Positions 35,402 to 45,348 are shown, counted from the first letter of the stretch. The stretch: DNA of 64,000 bases from Clostridiaceae bacterium (GCA_910574345.1 CAJSZV010000018.1:16843-80842), one strand, 5' to 3'. Numbers and translations are program-made. Notes: generated by a model from the letters alone, not told the origin.

Positions 35402-35435
35402 TTGACATTTTAGCACATACGTGCTAAAATGTCAA
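35402..35435. promoter_or_regulatory. Symmetric bidirectional promoter with embedded operator
   Basis: A 34-bp palindrome with 15-bp perfect arms and spacer ATAC. Because it is symmetric, both strands read TTGACA-N17-TAAAAT, giving face-to-face promoters for the ferredoxin (+) and TetR (-) genes. The inner TAGCAC-ATAC-GTGCTA forms an operator between -35 and -10 of both. Confidence 0.75.
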
Positions 35436-35437
35436 AC

Positions 35438-35453
35438 TAGTACGAATGTACTA
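35438..35453. promoter_or_regulatory. Second TetR-type operator
   Basis: TAGTAC-GAAT-GTACTA, the same 6-4-6 layout and near-identical half sites as the operator in the neighbouring palindrome, with centres 27 bp apart. It lies at the expected + strand transcription start. Confidence 0.65.
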
Positions 35454-35476
35454 AAAAGAGGACAGGAGATGAAGAG

Positions 35477-35737
35477 ATGATAAAAGAGATCGTGGGAAAG
35501 AACAGATTCATAAGAAAAATAGCGGAGAGGCGAGGGATGATAGAGTATGACGGCGCAGCCTGCGTATTCTGTGGGAAATGTGCCAGGCAGTGTAAAATGG
35601 AGGCAATTACGGTCAGTCCAAAGGAAAGAAAGCTAAGGCTTGACCATGGTAGATGCGTAAGATGCGGCCAATGTGTAAAGATATGTCCCAAAACAGCGCT
35701 GACACTGTCTTGCAATCCTTCCCAAACCGTGATATAA
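35477..35737 (+). CDS. Two-cluster 4Fe-4S ferredoxin-like protein
   Basis: An 86-residue protein with CVFCGKCARQCK and CVRCGQCVKICP, two 4Fe-4S sites, and a basic N-terminal extension of ~28 residues. In the first motif Lys replaces the usual Pro after the fourth Cys. Under the symmetric TetR-controlled promoter, followed by an AEC transporter. Probably an electron carrier for an unseen redox enzyme. Confidence 0.88.
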   Translation: MIKEIVGKNRFIRKIAERRGMIEYDGAACVFCGKCARQCKMEAITVSPKERKLRLDHGRCVRCGQCVKICPKTALTLSCNPSQTVI

Positions 35738-35821
35738 CATCCAAAGGTGTGATCGCCGCGGATAGAGAAACTCCTGCAGTCTGCGGGCTTTGCACCGTAT
35801 ACATAAGGGAGGAAAAGAACA

Positions 35822-36739
35822 ATGGGAATGGCGGCAGTATTGTCCAGGGCGGCATGTTTTATCGGAATTATTTTTATGGGTTATGGTCTGAGGAGGTTGG
35901 GTTTTTTTAAACCGGAAGATTTTCATGTGCTTTCGAAAGTTGTATTAAAGATTACGCTTCCGGCAGCTATTATAGTCAGTTTTGCGGGGAAGGAGATTGA
36001 CCCCTCTATGCTGGTGCTGTGTCTTCTGGGGCTTGCCGGCGGCCTGATCTACATAGGGGCCGGTTTTCTTATGAATCGGAAAGCGCCGGGAGAGAAGAAG
36101 GCTTTCGAGATTCTGAATCTGTCAGGATATAATATCGGGAATTTTACTCTGCCTTTTGTGCAGAGTTTTCTTGGCCCGTCAGGTGTGGTGATCACCAGTC
36201 TCTTTGACACGGGAAACGCAGTGGTATGTCTCGGAGGCGCTTACAGCGCGGCGGCCATGGCAAAAGGGGAGGGGAAGGGCCTGCCGGTGGTGCAGATTGC
36301 CAGGACTCTGATAAAATCCGTGCCCTTTGACACCTACATGATTATGACGGTTCTCTGTCTTTTCGGAATCCGGCTTCCGGAACAGGCCCTGTCTTTTGCA
36401 GGGATCATCGCTGACGGCAATGCCTTTATGGCCATGCTGATGATCGGAGTGGGATTTAATCTTTCGGGGGACAAGGCTCAGACAGGGACTATAATCCGGC
36501 TTTTGGCGGTGAGATATGGTGTAGCGGTTCTTTTGTCGGCGGGATTTTATTTTCTTCTTCCCATGGCGCTGGAATACCGTCAGACACTGGCTATTCTGGT
36601 ATTTGCCCCCATCGCATCTGCGGCGCCGGCTTTTACCGCCGATCTAAAGGGAGATATCGGGCTGTCCAGCGCTATGAATTCCATCTCCATCCTCATCAGT
36701 ATCTGCTGTATTGTGGCTGTAGTGGGGATGGTGCTGTAA
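35822..36739 (+). CDS. AEC (auxin efflux carrier) family transporter
   Basis: A 305-residue membrane protein with about 10 hydrophobic segments, Asn/Gly-rich crossover motif LSGYNIGNFTLPF (~98-110) and C-terminal FAPIASAAPAFTADL. Bacterial members move malate, malonate or other carboxylates. GGAGG upstream of the ATG. Probably co-transcribed with the ferredoxin and perhaps with the GH31 gene 15 bp downstream. Confidence 0.88.
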   Translation: MGMAAVLSRAACFIGIIFMGYGLRRLGFFKPEDFHVLSKVVLKITLPAAIIVSFAGKEIDPSMLVLCLLGLAGGLIYIGAGFLMNRKAPGEKKAFEILNLSGYNIGNFTLPFVQSFLGPSGVVITSLFDTGNAVVCLGGAYSAAAMAKGEGKGLPVVQIARTLIKSVPFDTYMIMTVLCLFGIRLPEQALSFAGIIADGNAFMAMLMIGVGFNLSGDKAQTGTIIRLLAVRYGVAVLLSAGFYFLLPMALEYRQTLAILVFAPIASAAPAFTADLKGDIGLSSAMNSISILISICCIVAVVGMVL

Positions 36740-36754
36740 AGAAGGGAGGCTTAT

Positions 36755-39256
36755 ATGAAGATTTGCACGGAAGCTTATACCATAAGTCAAAAGGACAACT
36801 ATTTCTCTGTTATAACTAATTGCACGGAGATCCGCATCTGGTTTTTGACAGATCATATCATACGAATCCGGGCAGGCTTTGACGGGGACTTTGCAGAGGA
36901 ATCCTACAGTCTGGTTATGACCGCCTGGGAAGACCGGATGGACGAACTTTTGAAGGCATACAGAAAGCGGGTGCGGACGGCAGAGGCGGTGCTTACGGAC
37001 AGCGGCGCAAAGGCAGTGATCCAGGGATGTGACCTGCAGGTGGTGGTGGAGAAGAATCCCTTTTGCATCTGTGTCTATGACAGGGATGGGACGCTGCTTC
37101 ACGGGGATATTGCAGATCTTGCCTATATGGAGGACAGCAATCACCGCCGCATCCATACCAGCCAGATTGAACCGGACGACTGCTTCTACGGATTTGGAGA
37201 AAAGGGCGGGGTCTTTAACAAAGCCCGAAAATTCATGACCATGAGTCCCAAAGACGCCATGGGTTACGACCCTGTGGACACAGATCCGCTGTACAAGCAT
37301 ATTCCTTTCTATATAAAGCTGAACCGGGGGAATAAAAAGGCGGTGGGATATTTTTACCACAATACCTATGAGTGCGATTTTGATATGGGCCGGGAGAAGA
37401 GCAATTACTGGAAGCTGCACAGCCGTTATCGGACAGACGGAGGGGATATTGATCTGTTTCTCATCCAGGGGCCTTCTGTGCGCCAGGTGGTGGAACGGTA
37501 TACGGATCTCACCGGCAAATCCGCTTTGCTTCCCCGCTATGCTCTGGGATATCTTGGTTCTTCCATGTATTATCCGGAATTGGATGCCGACTGTGATGAT
37601 GCTGTTTTGGAATTTATTGATACGGCAAGGGGAGAGGGAATTCCCATAGACGGTTTTCAGCTTTCATCAGGATATTGCGCCCTGGAGACGGGGGAGGGGA
37701 TTAAGCGCTGTACCTTTACCTGGAACCGCAAGCGTTTTAAGAATCCGGGGGATTTTTTCAGGAAAATGAGAGAGAGGGGAATCACGGTGACGCCCAATGT
37801 AAAGCCCGGATTCCTGCTGATTCATCCCATGCTGGAGGACATGAAGAACAAAGGCATGTTTGTAAAGGCAGGGGACCGGGAGGAACCGAGTGTGGGAACC
37901 TGGTGGGGCGGGAAAGGCCTGTTTGTGGACTTTACCAGCCCCAGGGCAAGGGAGTACTGGAAGGAACTGTTAAAGGAACATGTGCTCTCATACGGCACCG
38001 ATTCAGTCTGGAATGACAACTGCGAGTATGACAGCATGACGGATAAGGACAGCCGATGTGATTTTGAGGGGAAAGGGGGCACTATAGGCCAGTTAAAGTC
38101 CGTAATGCCCAACTTGATGTGTCACATTACTGCCGAGGCGGTTCATGAGGCTTTTGAAAATGTAAGACCGTTCATCGTGTGCCGGTCCGGTTACTGTGGG
38201 ATTCAGCGGTATGCCCAGACATGGGCTGGAGATAATTTGACAGGCTGGGATACTTTAAAGTACAACATTGCCACGATTCTGGGCATGGGCTTGTCGGGAG
38301 TGGCAAATCAGGGCTGCGATATCGGCGGCTTCTACGGTCCGGCGCCGGAGGGAGAATTATTTCTTCGATGGATTCAGAACGGCATATTCCAGCCCCGATT
38401 CTCCATTCACTCCACCAACACGGACAATACGGTGACAGAACCATGGATGTATGGCAGCCTGAAAGATGATATCCGCCACGCTGTGGAACTCAGGTACAAG
38501 ATGAGCCCCTACCTGTATTCCCTGACAGTAAGGGCTCATGAGAGAGGGCTTCCTGTTATGGAGCCTATGTGCAGCGCTTTTCAGAATGATCCGGAATGTT
38601 ATGATGAGGGGGTGGATTTCATGGTGGGAGATTCTCTTCTGGTGGCCAATGTGGTGGAGAGGGGGGCAGCGGTCCGAAGAGTATATCTTCCCAGGGGAGC
38701 GGCCTTCTATGATTATGATACCAGGGAGAGGTATGACGGCGGCCAGACCATAGAGATTCCCGTGAGCCTCTCAAGCATTCCCCGGTTTTTAAGAAGCGGA
38801 GCCCTGATTCCTTTGGCTGGAAACATGCTGGATAATCTGGCCACAGAACAGGCCCGATCCATAATCCTTTTGTGCGCCGCGGACAGGGACGGCAGTTTTA
38901 CGCTCTATGAGGACGACGGAAGAACCATGGAGTATGAGAAGGGGAATTATGGAAAGACTCATATCACAATGACGGCGGGGGAATGTACCAGACTGGATTT
39001 CAGGAGAGAGGGGCATTATAAGACGGCGGTGGAAGAGATGTATATTGACATGATTCACCGGGAAAAGGCCCCTTACCGGGTGTCCAAGGACGGCAAAAGG
39101 CTGCCCCATTTTCTTTACAGGCCTAAGTTCGAGGAGGCGGAGGAGGGCTGGTATTACAGTCAGAGTCTGAAATCCGTACAGATCAAATATAAGAACCCGA
39201 AGAAGGACTATGAAGTGGCAGTTTCCTTTGAGCAGTTTGATATGATTGGGATGTAA
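36755..39256 (+). CDS. Glycoside hydrolase family 31 (alpha-glucosidase/alpha-xylosidase type)
   Basis: An 833-residue cytosolic enzyme (no signal peptide). The TIM barrel shows the nucleophile region DSVWNDNCEYD (~415), the acid/base motif QTWAGDNLTGW (~490) and QGCDIGGFYG, followed by beta-sandwich C-terminal domains. It retains configuration while cleaving alpha-glycosidic bonds; substrate cannot be fixed by eye. GGGAGG precedes the ATG. Last gene of the AEC-GH31 group. Confidence 0.92.
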   Translation: MKICTEAYTISQKDNYFSVITNCTEIRIWFLTDHIIRIRAGFDGDFAEESYSLVMTAWEDRMDELLKAYRKRVRTAEAVLTDSGAKAVIQGCDLQVVVEKNPFCICVYDRDGTLLHGDIADLAYMEDSNHRRIHTSQIEPDDCFYGFGEKGGVFNKARKFMTMSPKDAMGYDPVDTDPLYKHIPFYIKLNRGNKKAVGYFYHNTYECDFDMGREKSNYWKLHSRYRTDGGDIDLFLIQGPSVRQVVERYTDLTGKSALLPRYALGYLGSSMYYPELDADCDDAVLEFIDTARGEGIPIDGFQLSSGYCALETGEGIKRCTFTWNRKRFKNPGDFFRKMRERGITVTPNVKPGFLLIHPMLEDMKNKGMFVKAGDREEPSVGTWWGGKGLFVDFTSPRAREYWKELLKEHVLSYGTDSVWNDNCEYDSMTDKDSRCDFEGKGGTIGQLKSVMPNLMCHITAEAVHEAFENVRPFIVCRSGYCGIQRYAQTWAGDNLTGWDTLKYNIATILGMGLSGVANQGCDIGGFYGPAPEGELFLRWIQNGIFQPRFSIHSTNTDNTVTEPWMYGSLKDDIRHAVELRYKMSPYLYSLTVRAHERGLPVMEPMCSAFQNDPECYDEGVDFMVGDSLLVANVVERGAAVRRVYLPRGAAFYDYDTRERYDGGQTIEIPVSLSSIPRFLRSGALIPLAGNMLDNLATEQARSIILLCAADRDGSFTLYEDDGRTMEYEKGNYGKTHITMTAGECTRLDFRREGHYKTAVEEMYIDMIHREKAPYRVSKDGKRLPHFLYRPKFEEAEEGWYYSQSLKSVQIKYKNPKKDYEVAVSFEQFDMIGM

Positions 39257-39336
39257 AAGGTCTATTTATCATTGAAATCTCTCACAAATAATGGTAAGAT
39301 ATGAGGAAAGGATAAAGGAAAAGGGGGCACAGCTAT

Positions 39337-39678
39337 ATGGGCAGTTATTCATACAGCACGGAACTGAGCCGGAATAATGTTGTATTCAGTGAGTTTGACC
39401 TGGACAGTATCAAAAAGATGTTCAGCCAGATATTTGAGTTTTATAATCCGAAAGTGAAGAGCGAGTGCTTTGATTCGTTTTGTGAAGATTTTTATGCTCT
39501 TGCCAAAGAGACTCATGTGACCAATGAACGGATATGGCGCATGATTATAACCGATATGCTTTTCAATTACGACGAGCATGGTTTTTTGGAGGCGGAGACC
39601 ACGGACAATGGGATCAAGAGAAAACAGTTTGCAATCATTGCAAATGTAATTATGGGAAAATTACGGGCGGACCGGTAG
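39337..39678 (+). CDS. Conserved hypothetical protein
   Basis: A 113-residue soluble protein I do not recognise. It is mixed acidic/aromatic with predicted helices (FDLDSIKKMFSQIFEFY, ERIWRMIITDMLFNYDEHG) and no membrane segment or metal motif. AAAGGGGG lies 10 bases before the ATG. It stands alone between the GH31 and GNAT genes. Confidence 0.6.
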   Translation: MGSYSYSTELSRNNVVFSEFDLDSIKKMFSQIFEFYNPKVKSECFDSFCEDFYALAKETHVTNERIWRMIITDMLFNYDEHGFLEAETTDNGIKRKQFAIIANVIMGKLRADR

Positions 39679-39823
39679 TTGTATATCAAGGTATACGATA
39701 TTGCCGTGTTGCCTGGCTGATCATGGGGTGAGGTTGTTTGACAAGAAGTGCCGTATAATCATCAGGATGGATGGTTGTGCGGCATTTTTAGATAGAAAGA
39801 TGTTGGAAGGCGGGAGGGGAAGG

Positions 39824-40603
39824 ATGAATCATCAGGATATTTTAAGAATTGCCCTGGGGCAGTCTGCCTGTGACTTAAGCTGCAGGGCGGAAGATTTTTT
39901 AAAAGACGAAAATGTGATTGTGGAATCCTTGCCCTCTGAGGGGGCAAGACGCTATTTGGCACTTCCTCATATCTGCAATCTGGCATCTTACGGAAATAAT
40001 ATTGTGGCATGCGGAAGAAAGGATCTTCTGCCTGATATAGAAGAATACCTTAAGGGGGTTCCTCATATTGAGAATTGTTTTGAGACGCCGGGGATCTACC
40101 CTTTGAACCGGAAGCTTGAAAAGGCGGGGGCGCAGGTTTGCTTTATGGCGGAGTATTTTCTGCCGGATATGGATCAGCTTTTTGGATTTGAATCAGCCTG
40201 TGACTATGAGATGCGGGTTCTGCGGCCGGAGGACTTTAAGGATCTGTATACCCCGGAGTGGAGCAACGCTCTGTGCAGGGACCGGAGGCACTTAGATGTA
40301 ATCGGCGTGGGGGCTTATGATTCCGGCAGCCTCGTGGGACTTGCCGGGTGTTCGGCGGACTGTGACTCCATGTGGCAGATTGGCGTGGATGTTCTGCCTG
40401 GATACCGGCGGCAGGGGATCGCCTGCGCCCTTACGAACCGGATCGCTAAGGAGACCCTTGAGAGAGGAAGGGTTCCCTTTTACTGCGCCGCCTGGTCCAA
40501 TGTGAGGTCTGTGAGGAATGCCATAAAAAGCGGGTTTAAGCCTGCATGGGTGGAGGCTACGGCAAAGCCGGTGGAGTTTGTGGAGGGGATGATTCGTGGG
40601 TGA
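39824..40603 (+). CDS. GNAT-family N-acetyltransferase
   Basis: A 259-residue protein with start at 39824 next to GGGAGGGGAAGG. The C-terminal half is a GNAT domain: VDVLPGYRRQGIACALTNRI is the acetyl-CoA loop (motif A) and SNVRSVRNAIKSGFKPAW is motif B. The N-terminal ~125 residues are a less conserved domain. Substrate unknown. Confidence 0.85.
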   Translation: MNHQDILRIALGQSACDLSCRAEDFLKDENVIVESLPSEGARRYLALPHICNLASYGNNIVACGRKDLLPDIEEYLKGVPHIENCFETPGIYPLNRKLEKAGAQVCFMAEYFLPDMDQLFGFESACDYEMRVLRPEDFKDLYTPEWSNALCRDRRHLDVIGVGAYDSGSLVGLAGCSADCDSMWQIGVDVLPGYRRQGIACALTNRIAKETLERGRVPFYCAAWSNVRSVRNAIKSGFKPAWVEATAKPVEFVEGMIRG

Positions 40604-40640
40604 AGGGAAAGAATTATACTGTGAATGAAGGAGAAGGAAA

Positions 40641-41828
40641 ATGGCTGATAATAAAAAATTGTAGGTCTTGATAATCCCCAGAGTACTGCAGAAAAAATTA
40701 GCGAGCAAATTAAAGTAAAGATAGATCCTATTCCGATGATTAATATGCATTTTGAGAAGATTATAGATGGAACGGATATTCTTGAAAAGACCATACTTTT
40801 AGTGGAAGTGGAAGAGGGAAATCAACCTCCTTATTATTACGTGGGTGATGGCAATCGGATTGCATTTTGCAGAGTTGGCAATGAGAGTATACCGGCAGAT
40901 GGCATGAAGCCGCGGGAATTAGTACTGAAGAGGAGCAACTACTCCTTTGACAGCCTGAAATCGCCTTATAATTTTTCGGATTTTTCATTTACATAATTAA
41001 AATCTGTATATAAACAGAGGACCAATAATACCTTTGAAGAAACCGATTATGAATCGTGGGTACTTTTAGATGATGCGAAACTGACAAATGCAGGGGCATT
41101 GCTGGCAGATGAATCCCCCATACGTTGTTCCAGAGTTTTCTGCATCAGATAGAATGGGCTGGATAAAGCATCTGGTATCGTGGACGCTTTGGATGATCGG
41201 GAATTTTCCGGGAGTTTGGTTTCTCTTCTGCAAAATGCAATGGAATTTGTACTAAACAATTCCAGGAAAAAATGGATGAAAACCGGTGATGGAAGAATCG
41301 ACTTGCCCGACTATGGAGAACACTATTCTCCAGGCGGCATGTATGATGGTTCTTTTATACAGGAGAGAGACATTACAAATGTGCCCTCCAAGCGAAGAAA
41401 TCCCATAATAGCGGACATTTTTAACCGCTTGAGGTATATGGAGCGGAGAGGAAGCGGCTTTAAGAAGATTTGTGCAGAGTATGAGAATCAAATACTTTAT
41501 ACAAAAGAAAAAGCACCGGAGTTTTATTCAGACCATGACAGCTTTGTTTTAACACTTAAAAATTTGAATTATAAAAAAGCGTCGATAAAAAAGCGCCGAT
41601 AAAAAGGTGGCCATAAGAAATACACAGAAAACAGCATCTCAGATGGAAACAATTCTATCTTTCATGAAACCGGAAGAAGAATACCAACTGCTGGAGATAT
41701 GCGCCTGGCTGGGCTTAAGAGAAACCAGGACAAAAGCCATCATGAGAAGACTGATAGCAGAAGGTAAGATTGAGGCAGTTGGCGGTAACAGAGGGAGAAG
41801 ATATCGTTTGGGTGAGCCCGGATTTTAG
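40641..41828 (+). pseudogene. Broken AlbA_2/Schlafen-type ATP-binding regulator
   Basis: Pieces of one gene in several frames: an opening ATG frame stopped after 7 codons (TAG near 40662), a block with VDPIPMINMHFEKII-like and EEGNQPPYYYVGDG content (40736-40996), a block with LVSLLQNAMEFVLNN (41180-41602) and a C-terminal winged helix (41607-41828). These are the expected parts, in order, of COG2865 proteins (AlbA_2 domain, GHKL-like ATPase, winged helix). Besides the frameshifts, the segment between RIDLPDY and YSPGGMYDGS lacks about 40 residues that hold the ATP-binding N-box. The gene is dead. Confidence 0.75.
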
Positions 41829-41907
41829 CATTGAAGTACAAAGAGTAATCACATAACATATACAAAGCATCAACCGTCCGTTGATGAAATAGAAAAGGAG
41901 CAGAATC

Positions 41908-43023
41908 ATGAATTCCAACACGAATGATAAACATTCTAAAGCAGTTGTCCCCTTAAGCCTTATCTGCGGCGCCATAGAAGAGGCGGATAATGAATGGAGG
42001 CAGTACCTTGATATCCAGAACATGGAGGTGGTCAGTCTTCCCGAATATCCTTTCGGCGGGGAATACGAGGGGGAGGACCAGGAACTGGCCGACTTGATTG
42101 AGGAAGAGTGGAACGTGAGATTTTTCGGGCTGCCCACCACCTATGACATCCACGAATACAGTATTATGGAAGAGTTTATATGGGAACTTCCGGAAGGCAG
42201 GATACAGGATTCCTTGGAAAAGGCCATCAGAGGGAAGGGGGCTTTCCGAAGATTTAAGGATACGGTCAGAAGATTTGATATGGAGCAGCAGTGGTATGAT
42301 TTTCTGGAATCCAAGTACCGTGACATCGCCGTGGAGTGGTGTGAAGACCATGGATTTGAATACAGCGAAACTCCGATCACCGGACAGGATACAGGGAAGC
42401 CGGAGCGTACTAAAGACGCGGGGCATGTACCGAAATCCGGCATGAAAGAAAACCTGGCATGGAAGGAACTTTCCACAGAGCATATCATTCAGGATGAATG
42501 GATCGACTTTCGGCGGTCTGTCTATGAGTTTCCTGACGGAAAGGTGTTTGAGCCTTTTTACACTTACAGCCGCAAGGATTATGTTGTTATCGTCGCCTCA
42601 GATGAAGAGGGGAAATACCTGTGTGTCAGACAGTTCCGCCAGGGCATCAGGGAGGTGACTACGGAATTTCCGGCGGGAGGCATCGAACGGGCGGACGGGA
42701 AAGAATACGGGGCAAAGCGCGGCCCGTCCATAGCGGAGGAGGCGCTGTCTGCGGCAAAAAGGGAACTCCTTGAGGAGACCGGTTATGAGTCGGATGAATG
42801 GAGTTATCTGCTTACGGTGCCTTCCAATGCAACCATGGCGGACAATTATGCCCACATTTTCATGGCAGGCAGCTGCCGCAGGTCAGGGAAACAGCATTTG
42901 GATGAGACGGAATTTTTGAACGTGAAGAAATATTCTGCCCATGAGATAGAAGAGATGATAGAGAAGGGGAATTTTCAGCAGGCAGTTCATATTATGGCAT
43001 GGCTGCTGTCCCGGAGAAGATAA
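41908..43023 (+). CDS. UPF0158-Nudix hydrolase fusion
   Basis: A 371-residue two-domain protein. Residues ~1-160 are a UPF0158-type domain (LICGAIEEADNEWRQYLD, RFKDTVRRFDMEQQWYDF, FEYSE). Residues ~190-371 are a Nudix hydrolase with box E-x7-RELLEETGY (EEALSAAKRELLEETGY), whose leading Gly of the box (PAGGIE) is separated by an insertion of ~10 residues. Nudix proteins of this type cleave ADP-ribose or related nucleotide diphosphates. AAAGGAG precedes the ATG. The fusion links an uncharacterised domain to nucleotide clean-up. The next gene starts 13 bp downstream. Confidence 0.82.
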   Translation: MNSNTNDKHSKAVVPLSLICGAIEEADNEWRQYLDIQNMEVVSLPEYPFGGEYEGEDQELADLIEEEWNVRFFGLPTTYDIHEYSIMEEFIWELPEGRIQDSLEKAIRGKGAFRRFKDTVRRFDMEQQWYDFLESKYRDIAVEWCEDHGFEYSETPITGQDTGKPERTKDAGHVPKSGMKENLAWKELSTEHIIQDEWIDFRRSVYEFPDGKVFEPFYTYSRKDYVVIVASDEEGKYLCVRQFRQGIREVTTEFPAGGIERADGKEYGAKRGPSIAEEALSAAKRELLEETGYESDEWSYLLTVPSNATMADNYAHIFMAGSCRRSGKQHLDETEFLNVKKYSAHEIEEMIEKGNFQQAVHIMAWLLSRRR

Positions 43024-43036
43024 AGGGGAATATGGG

Positions 43037-43777
43037 ATGAGGGAAAAGATTTTTGCATATATAAAAAAGAAATATAAGGTTTCTCCGGAATACCCCTGGC
43101 AGAAATATGACGGTAATGCCGTCTTCCGCCACAGGGACAATAAGAAATGGTTCGCCCTGGTTATGAGCGTAGGCAGGGAGAAATTGGGACTTGCCGGCGA
43201 GGGGGATGTGGACGGGATTAATTTAAAGATTGATGATATGGTGTTAAAGGACACCTTGGTTGGCGGGAAGGGGATTTTTCCTGCCTATCACATGAATAAG
43301 GAACATTGGATTACCGTGCTTCTGGACGGCACCGTAGATGAGGACAAGCTCCATGATCTTATTCAGATAAGCTTTGAGGCTACGGCGTCGAAGAAAAAGA
43401 AAGAGAAGATTCGTCCGCCTAAGGAATGGCTGATTCCGGCCAATCCCAAATTCTACGATATTGTACATGCTTTTGATCATGAAGAGATCATTAACTGGAA
43501 GCAGAGCAGCAGTGTCAAAGTGGGAGATACGCTTTTTATGTACGCCGCCGCCCCAGTGTCCGCCATTCTCTACAAGTGTAAAGCCGTGGAAGTGGACATC
43601 CCTTACAATTACCAGGATAAGAATCTGACCATCACCACGGTGATGAAGATCAGGCTTTTGGGAAGGTATGACCCTGAAAGGTTTACATTCCAAAGACTGA
43701 AAAAGGATTACGGGATCTATGCCGTGCGGGGGCCCAGAGGGATACCTAACAGCTTGAGCCATGAGCTGAATCTATGA
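43037..43777 (+). CDS. MmcQ/YjbR-like protein with EVE/PUA-like C-terminal domain
   Basis: A 246-residue protein. Residues 1-115 match the MmcQ/YjbR fold (YPWQKYDGNAVFRHRDNKKWFALVM, KEHWITVLLDG). Residues ~130-246 look like an EVE/PUA-type domain (WLIPANPKFYDI, WKQSSSVKVGDTLFMYAA, SAILYKCKAV), which in other proteins binds modified bases in nucleic acid. The gene follows the UPF0158-Nudix gene by 13 bp and may share its transcript. Function unknown. Confidence 0.75.
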   Translation: MREKIFAYIKKKYKVSPEYPWQKYDGNAVFRHRDNKKWFALVMSVGREKLGLAGEGDVDGINLKIDDMVLKDTLVGGKGIFPAYHMNKEHWITVLLDGTVDEDKLHDLIQISFEATASKKKKEKIRPPKEWLIPANPKFYDIVHAFDHEEIINWKQSSSVKVGDTLFMYAAAPVSAILYKCKAVEVDIPYNYQDKNLTITTVMKIRLLGRYDPERFTFQRLKKDYGIYAVRGPRGIPNSLSHELNL

Positions 43778-43856
43778 AAGGGTTTTTGGGTGGGGGTTAT
43801 GACTGCATCCCTGACAGGCATGAATAATAAATGCAAATGAATTTATGGAGGAAATG

Positions 43857-45302
43857 ATGTTAAAGGAATATTTGAAAGAAATTGACAGGAAACAGGAAAA
43901 GTTATGTGGTCTCAGCGACAGGATCTGGGATTGTCCGGAGACGGCTTTTGGGGAGTTTAAGTCAGAGGCGGCTCTCCTTGAATTCTTTAAGAGCGAGGGT
44001 TTTGAGGTAAAGGAAAAGGTCTATGGTGTGGAGACGGCCTTTACGGCGGAATACGGCAGCGGTTCGCCCAGAATCGGCATCCTGGGTGAGTTCGATGCCC
44101 TTTCCGGTCTCAGCCAGATGGCGGGAGTCGTGGAAAAACAGGCGGCGCAGCCAGGGGCCTGCGGTCATGGATGCGGCCACAATCTTCTGGGGGCAGGGGC
44201 AGCAGCGGCAGCTTTGGCTGTCAAAAAGTATCTGGAAGACGGTCATATGGGAACCGTGATTTATTACGGGTGTCCGGGTGAAGAAGGCGGTTCGGGGAAG
44301 GCATTTATGGCAAAAGAAGGGGCATTTCAGGATCTGGACGGGGCTTTGACCTGGCATCCGGCCACAGTCAATGAAGTGAACAAGGACAGTTCTCTTGCCA
44401 ATTTCCAGATTTTGTATCAGTTTCATGGAACCAGCGCCCATGCCGCCGGGTGCCCGGAGATGGGAAGGAGTGCTCTTGACGCCCTGGAACTGATGAATAT
44501 CGGCTGTAATTTCCTGAGGGAGCACATGATGGATGCGGCCCGGGTGCACTATGCCATCACGGATACAGGCGGATATTCTCCCAACGTGGTTCAGGATCAG
44601 GCAAAGGCCATCTACCTGATTCGGGCTCCCAAGGTGGGGCAGGCCTATGATCTCATGGAGCGGGTTCACAAGATCGCTAAAGGAGCAGCGCTGATGACGG
44701 AGACCCAGGAGGAACATGAATTCATTAAGTCCTGCGCCAATGTGGTGTCCAACCGGGTGCTGGAGAAGGTGCTCTACGAGGCGATGAAAGAGGTAGGAGT
44801 TCCTGTCTATACGGAGGAGGAATATGATCTGGCGGCTTCCTATACGGCTACGGTTCCCCAGGCCGGAAGCCAGACTTATGAAAAAATCATAGCCGACCAT
44901 ATGATTCCCGAACATGTGAAATTTCTTAGAGAGAAGAGAAAGAGCCGTTTTTATGATTTTATCATTCCCTACGAGGAGATTCATCAGATATCATCAGGCG
45001 GAGGCTCTACGGATGTGGGAGATGTAAGTTGGATGTGTCCAACGGCTCAGATTAACGCTGCCACCTGGGCGCCGGGAACGCCGGGCCATTCCTGGCAGGC
45101 CGTAGCTCAGGGCAAATCTTCCACAGCCCACAAGGGAATGCTGTATGCGGGAAAGAGCATTGCCCTGGCTGCCATGATGCTTATGGAACAGCCAGAACTC
45201 TTGAAGGAGGCCAGGGCGGAATTTGACCAGGAATTTGAGGGTCAGAAGTATATCCCCATTCCTGAGGAAGTAAAGCCCAGGGCCATGAATCAGATTGGGT
45301 AG
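43857..45302 (+). CDS. M20 family amidohydrolase (AbgB-like)
   Basis: A 481-residue zinc peptidase/amidohydrolase. Start 43857 is chosen for GGAGG 5 bases upstream; in-frame ATGs at 43845 and 43854 are worse placed. Metal ligands are seen in ACGHGCGHNLLG (~105), GCPGEEGG and TWHPAT, and the lid-domain HGTSAHAAG is intact. AbgB-type members cleave p-aminobenzoyl-glutamate or N-acyl amino acids. Cytosolic. Confidence 0.9.
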   Translation: MLKEYLKEIDRKQEKLCGLSDRIWDCPETAFGEFKSEAALLEFFKSEGFEVKEKVYGVETAFTAEYGSGSPRIGILGEFDALSGLSQMAGVVEKQAAQPGACGHGCGHNLLGAGAAAAALAVKKYLEDGHMGTVIYYGCPGEEGGSGKAFMAKEGAFQDLDGALTWHPATVNEVNKDSSLANFQILYQFHGTSAHAAGCPEMGRSALDALELMNIGCNFLREHMMDAARVHYAITDTGGYSPNVVQDQAKAIYLIRAPKVGQAYDLMERVHKIAKGAALMTETQEEHEFIKSCANVVSNRVLEKVLYEAMKEVGVPVYTEEEYDLAASYTATVPQAGSQTYEKIIADHMIPEHVKFLREKRKSRFYDFIIPYEEIHQISSGGGSTDVGDVSWMCPTAQINAATWAPGTPGHSWQAVAQGKSSTAHKGMLYAGKSIALAAMMLMEQPELLKEARAEFDQEFEGQKYIPIPEEVKPRAMNQIG

Positions 45303-45312
45303 AGGAAAATAT

Positions 45313-45348
45313 AAAGGAGGGCCAAAATACAAAGGAGGGTCAAAAATC
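45313..45348 (+). repeat. Duplicated ribosome-binding segment before sbcD
   Basis: Two 18-bp tandem units each begin AAAGGAGGG (45313 and 45331) and differ at only three positions. The second SD lies 11 bp from the sbcD ATG, rather long; the duplication may raise or tune initiation. Confidence 0.7.
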
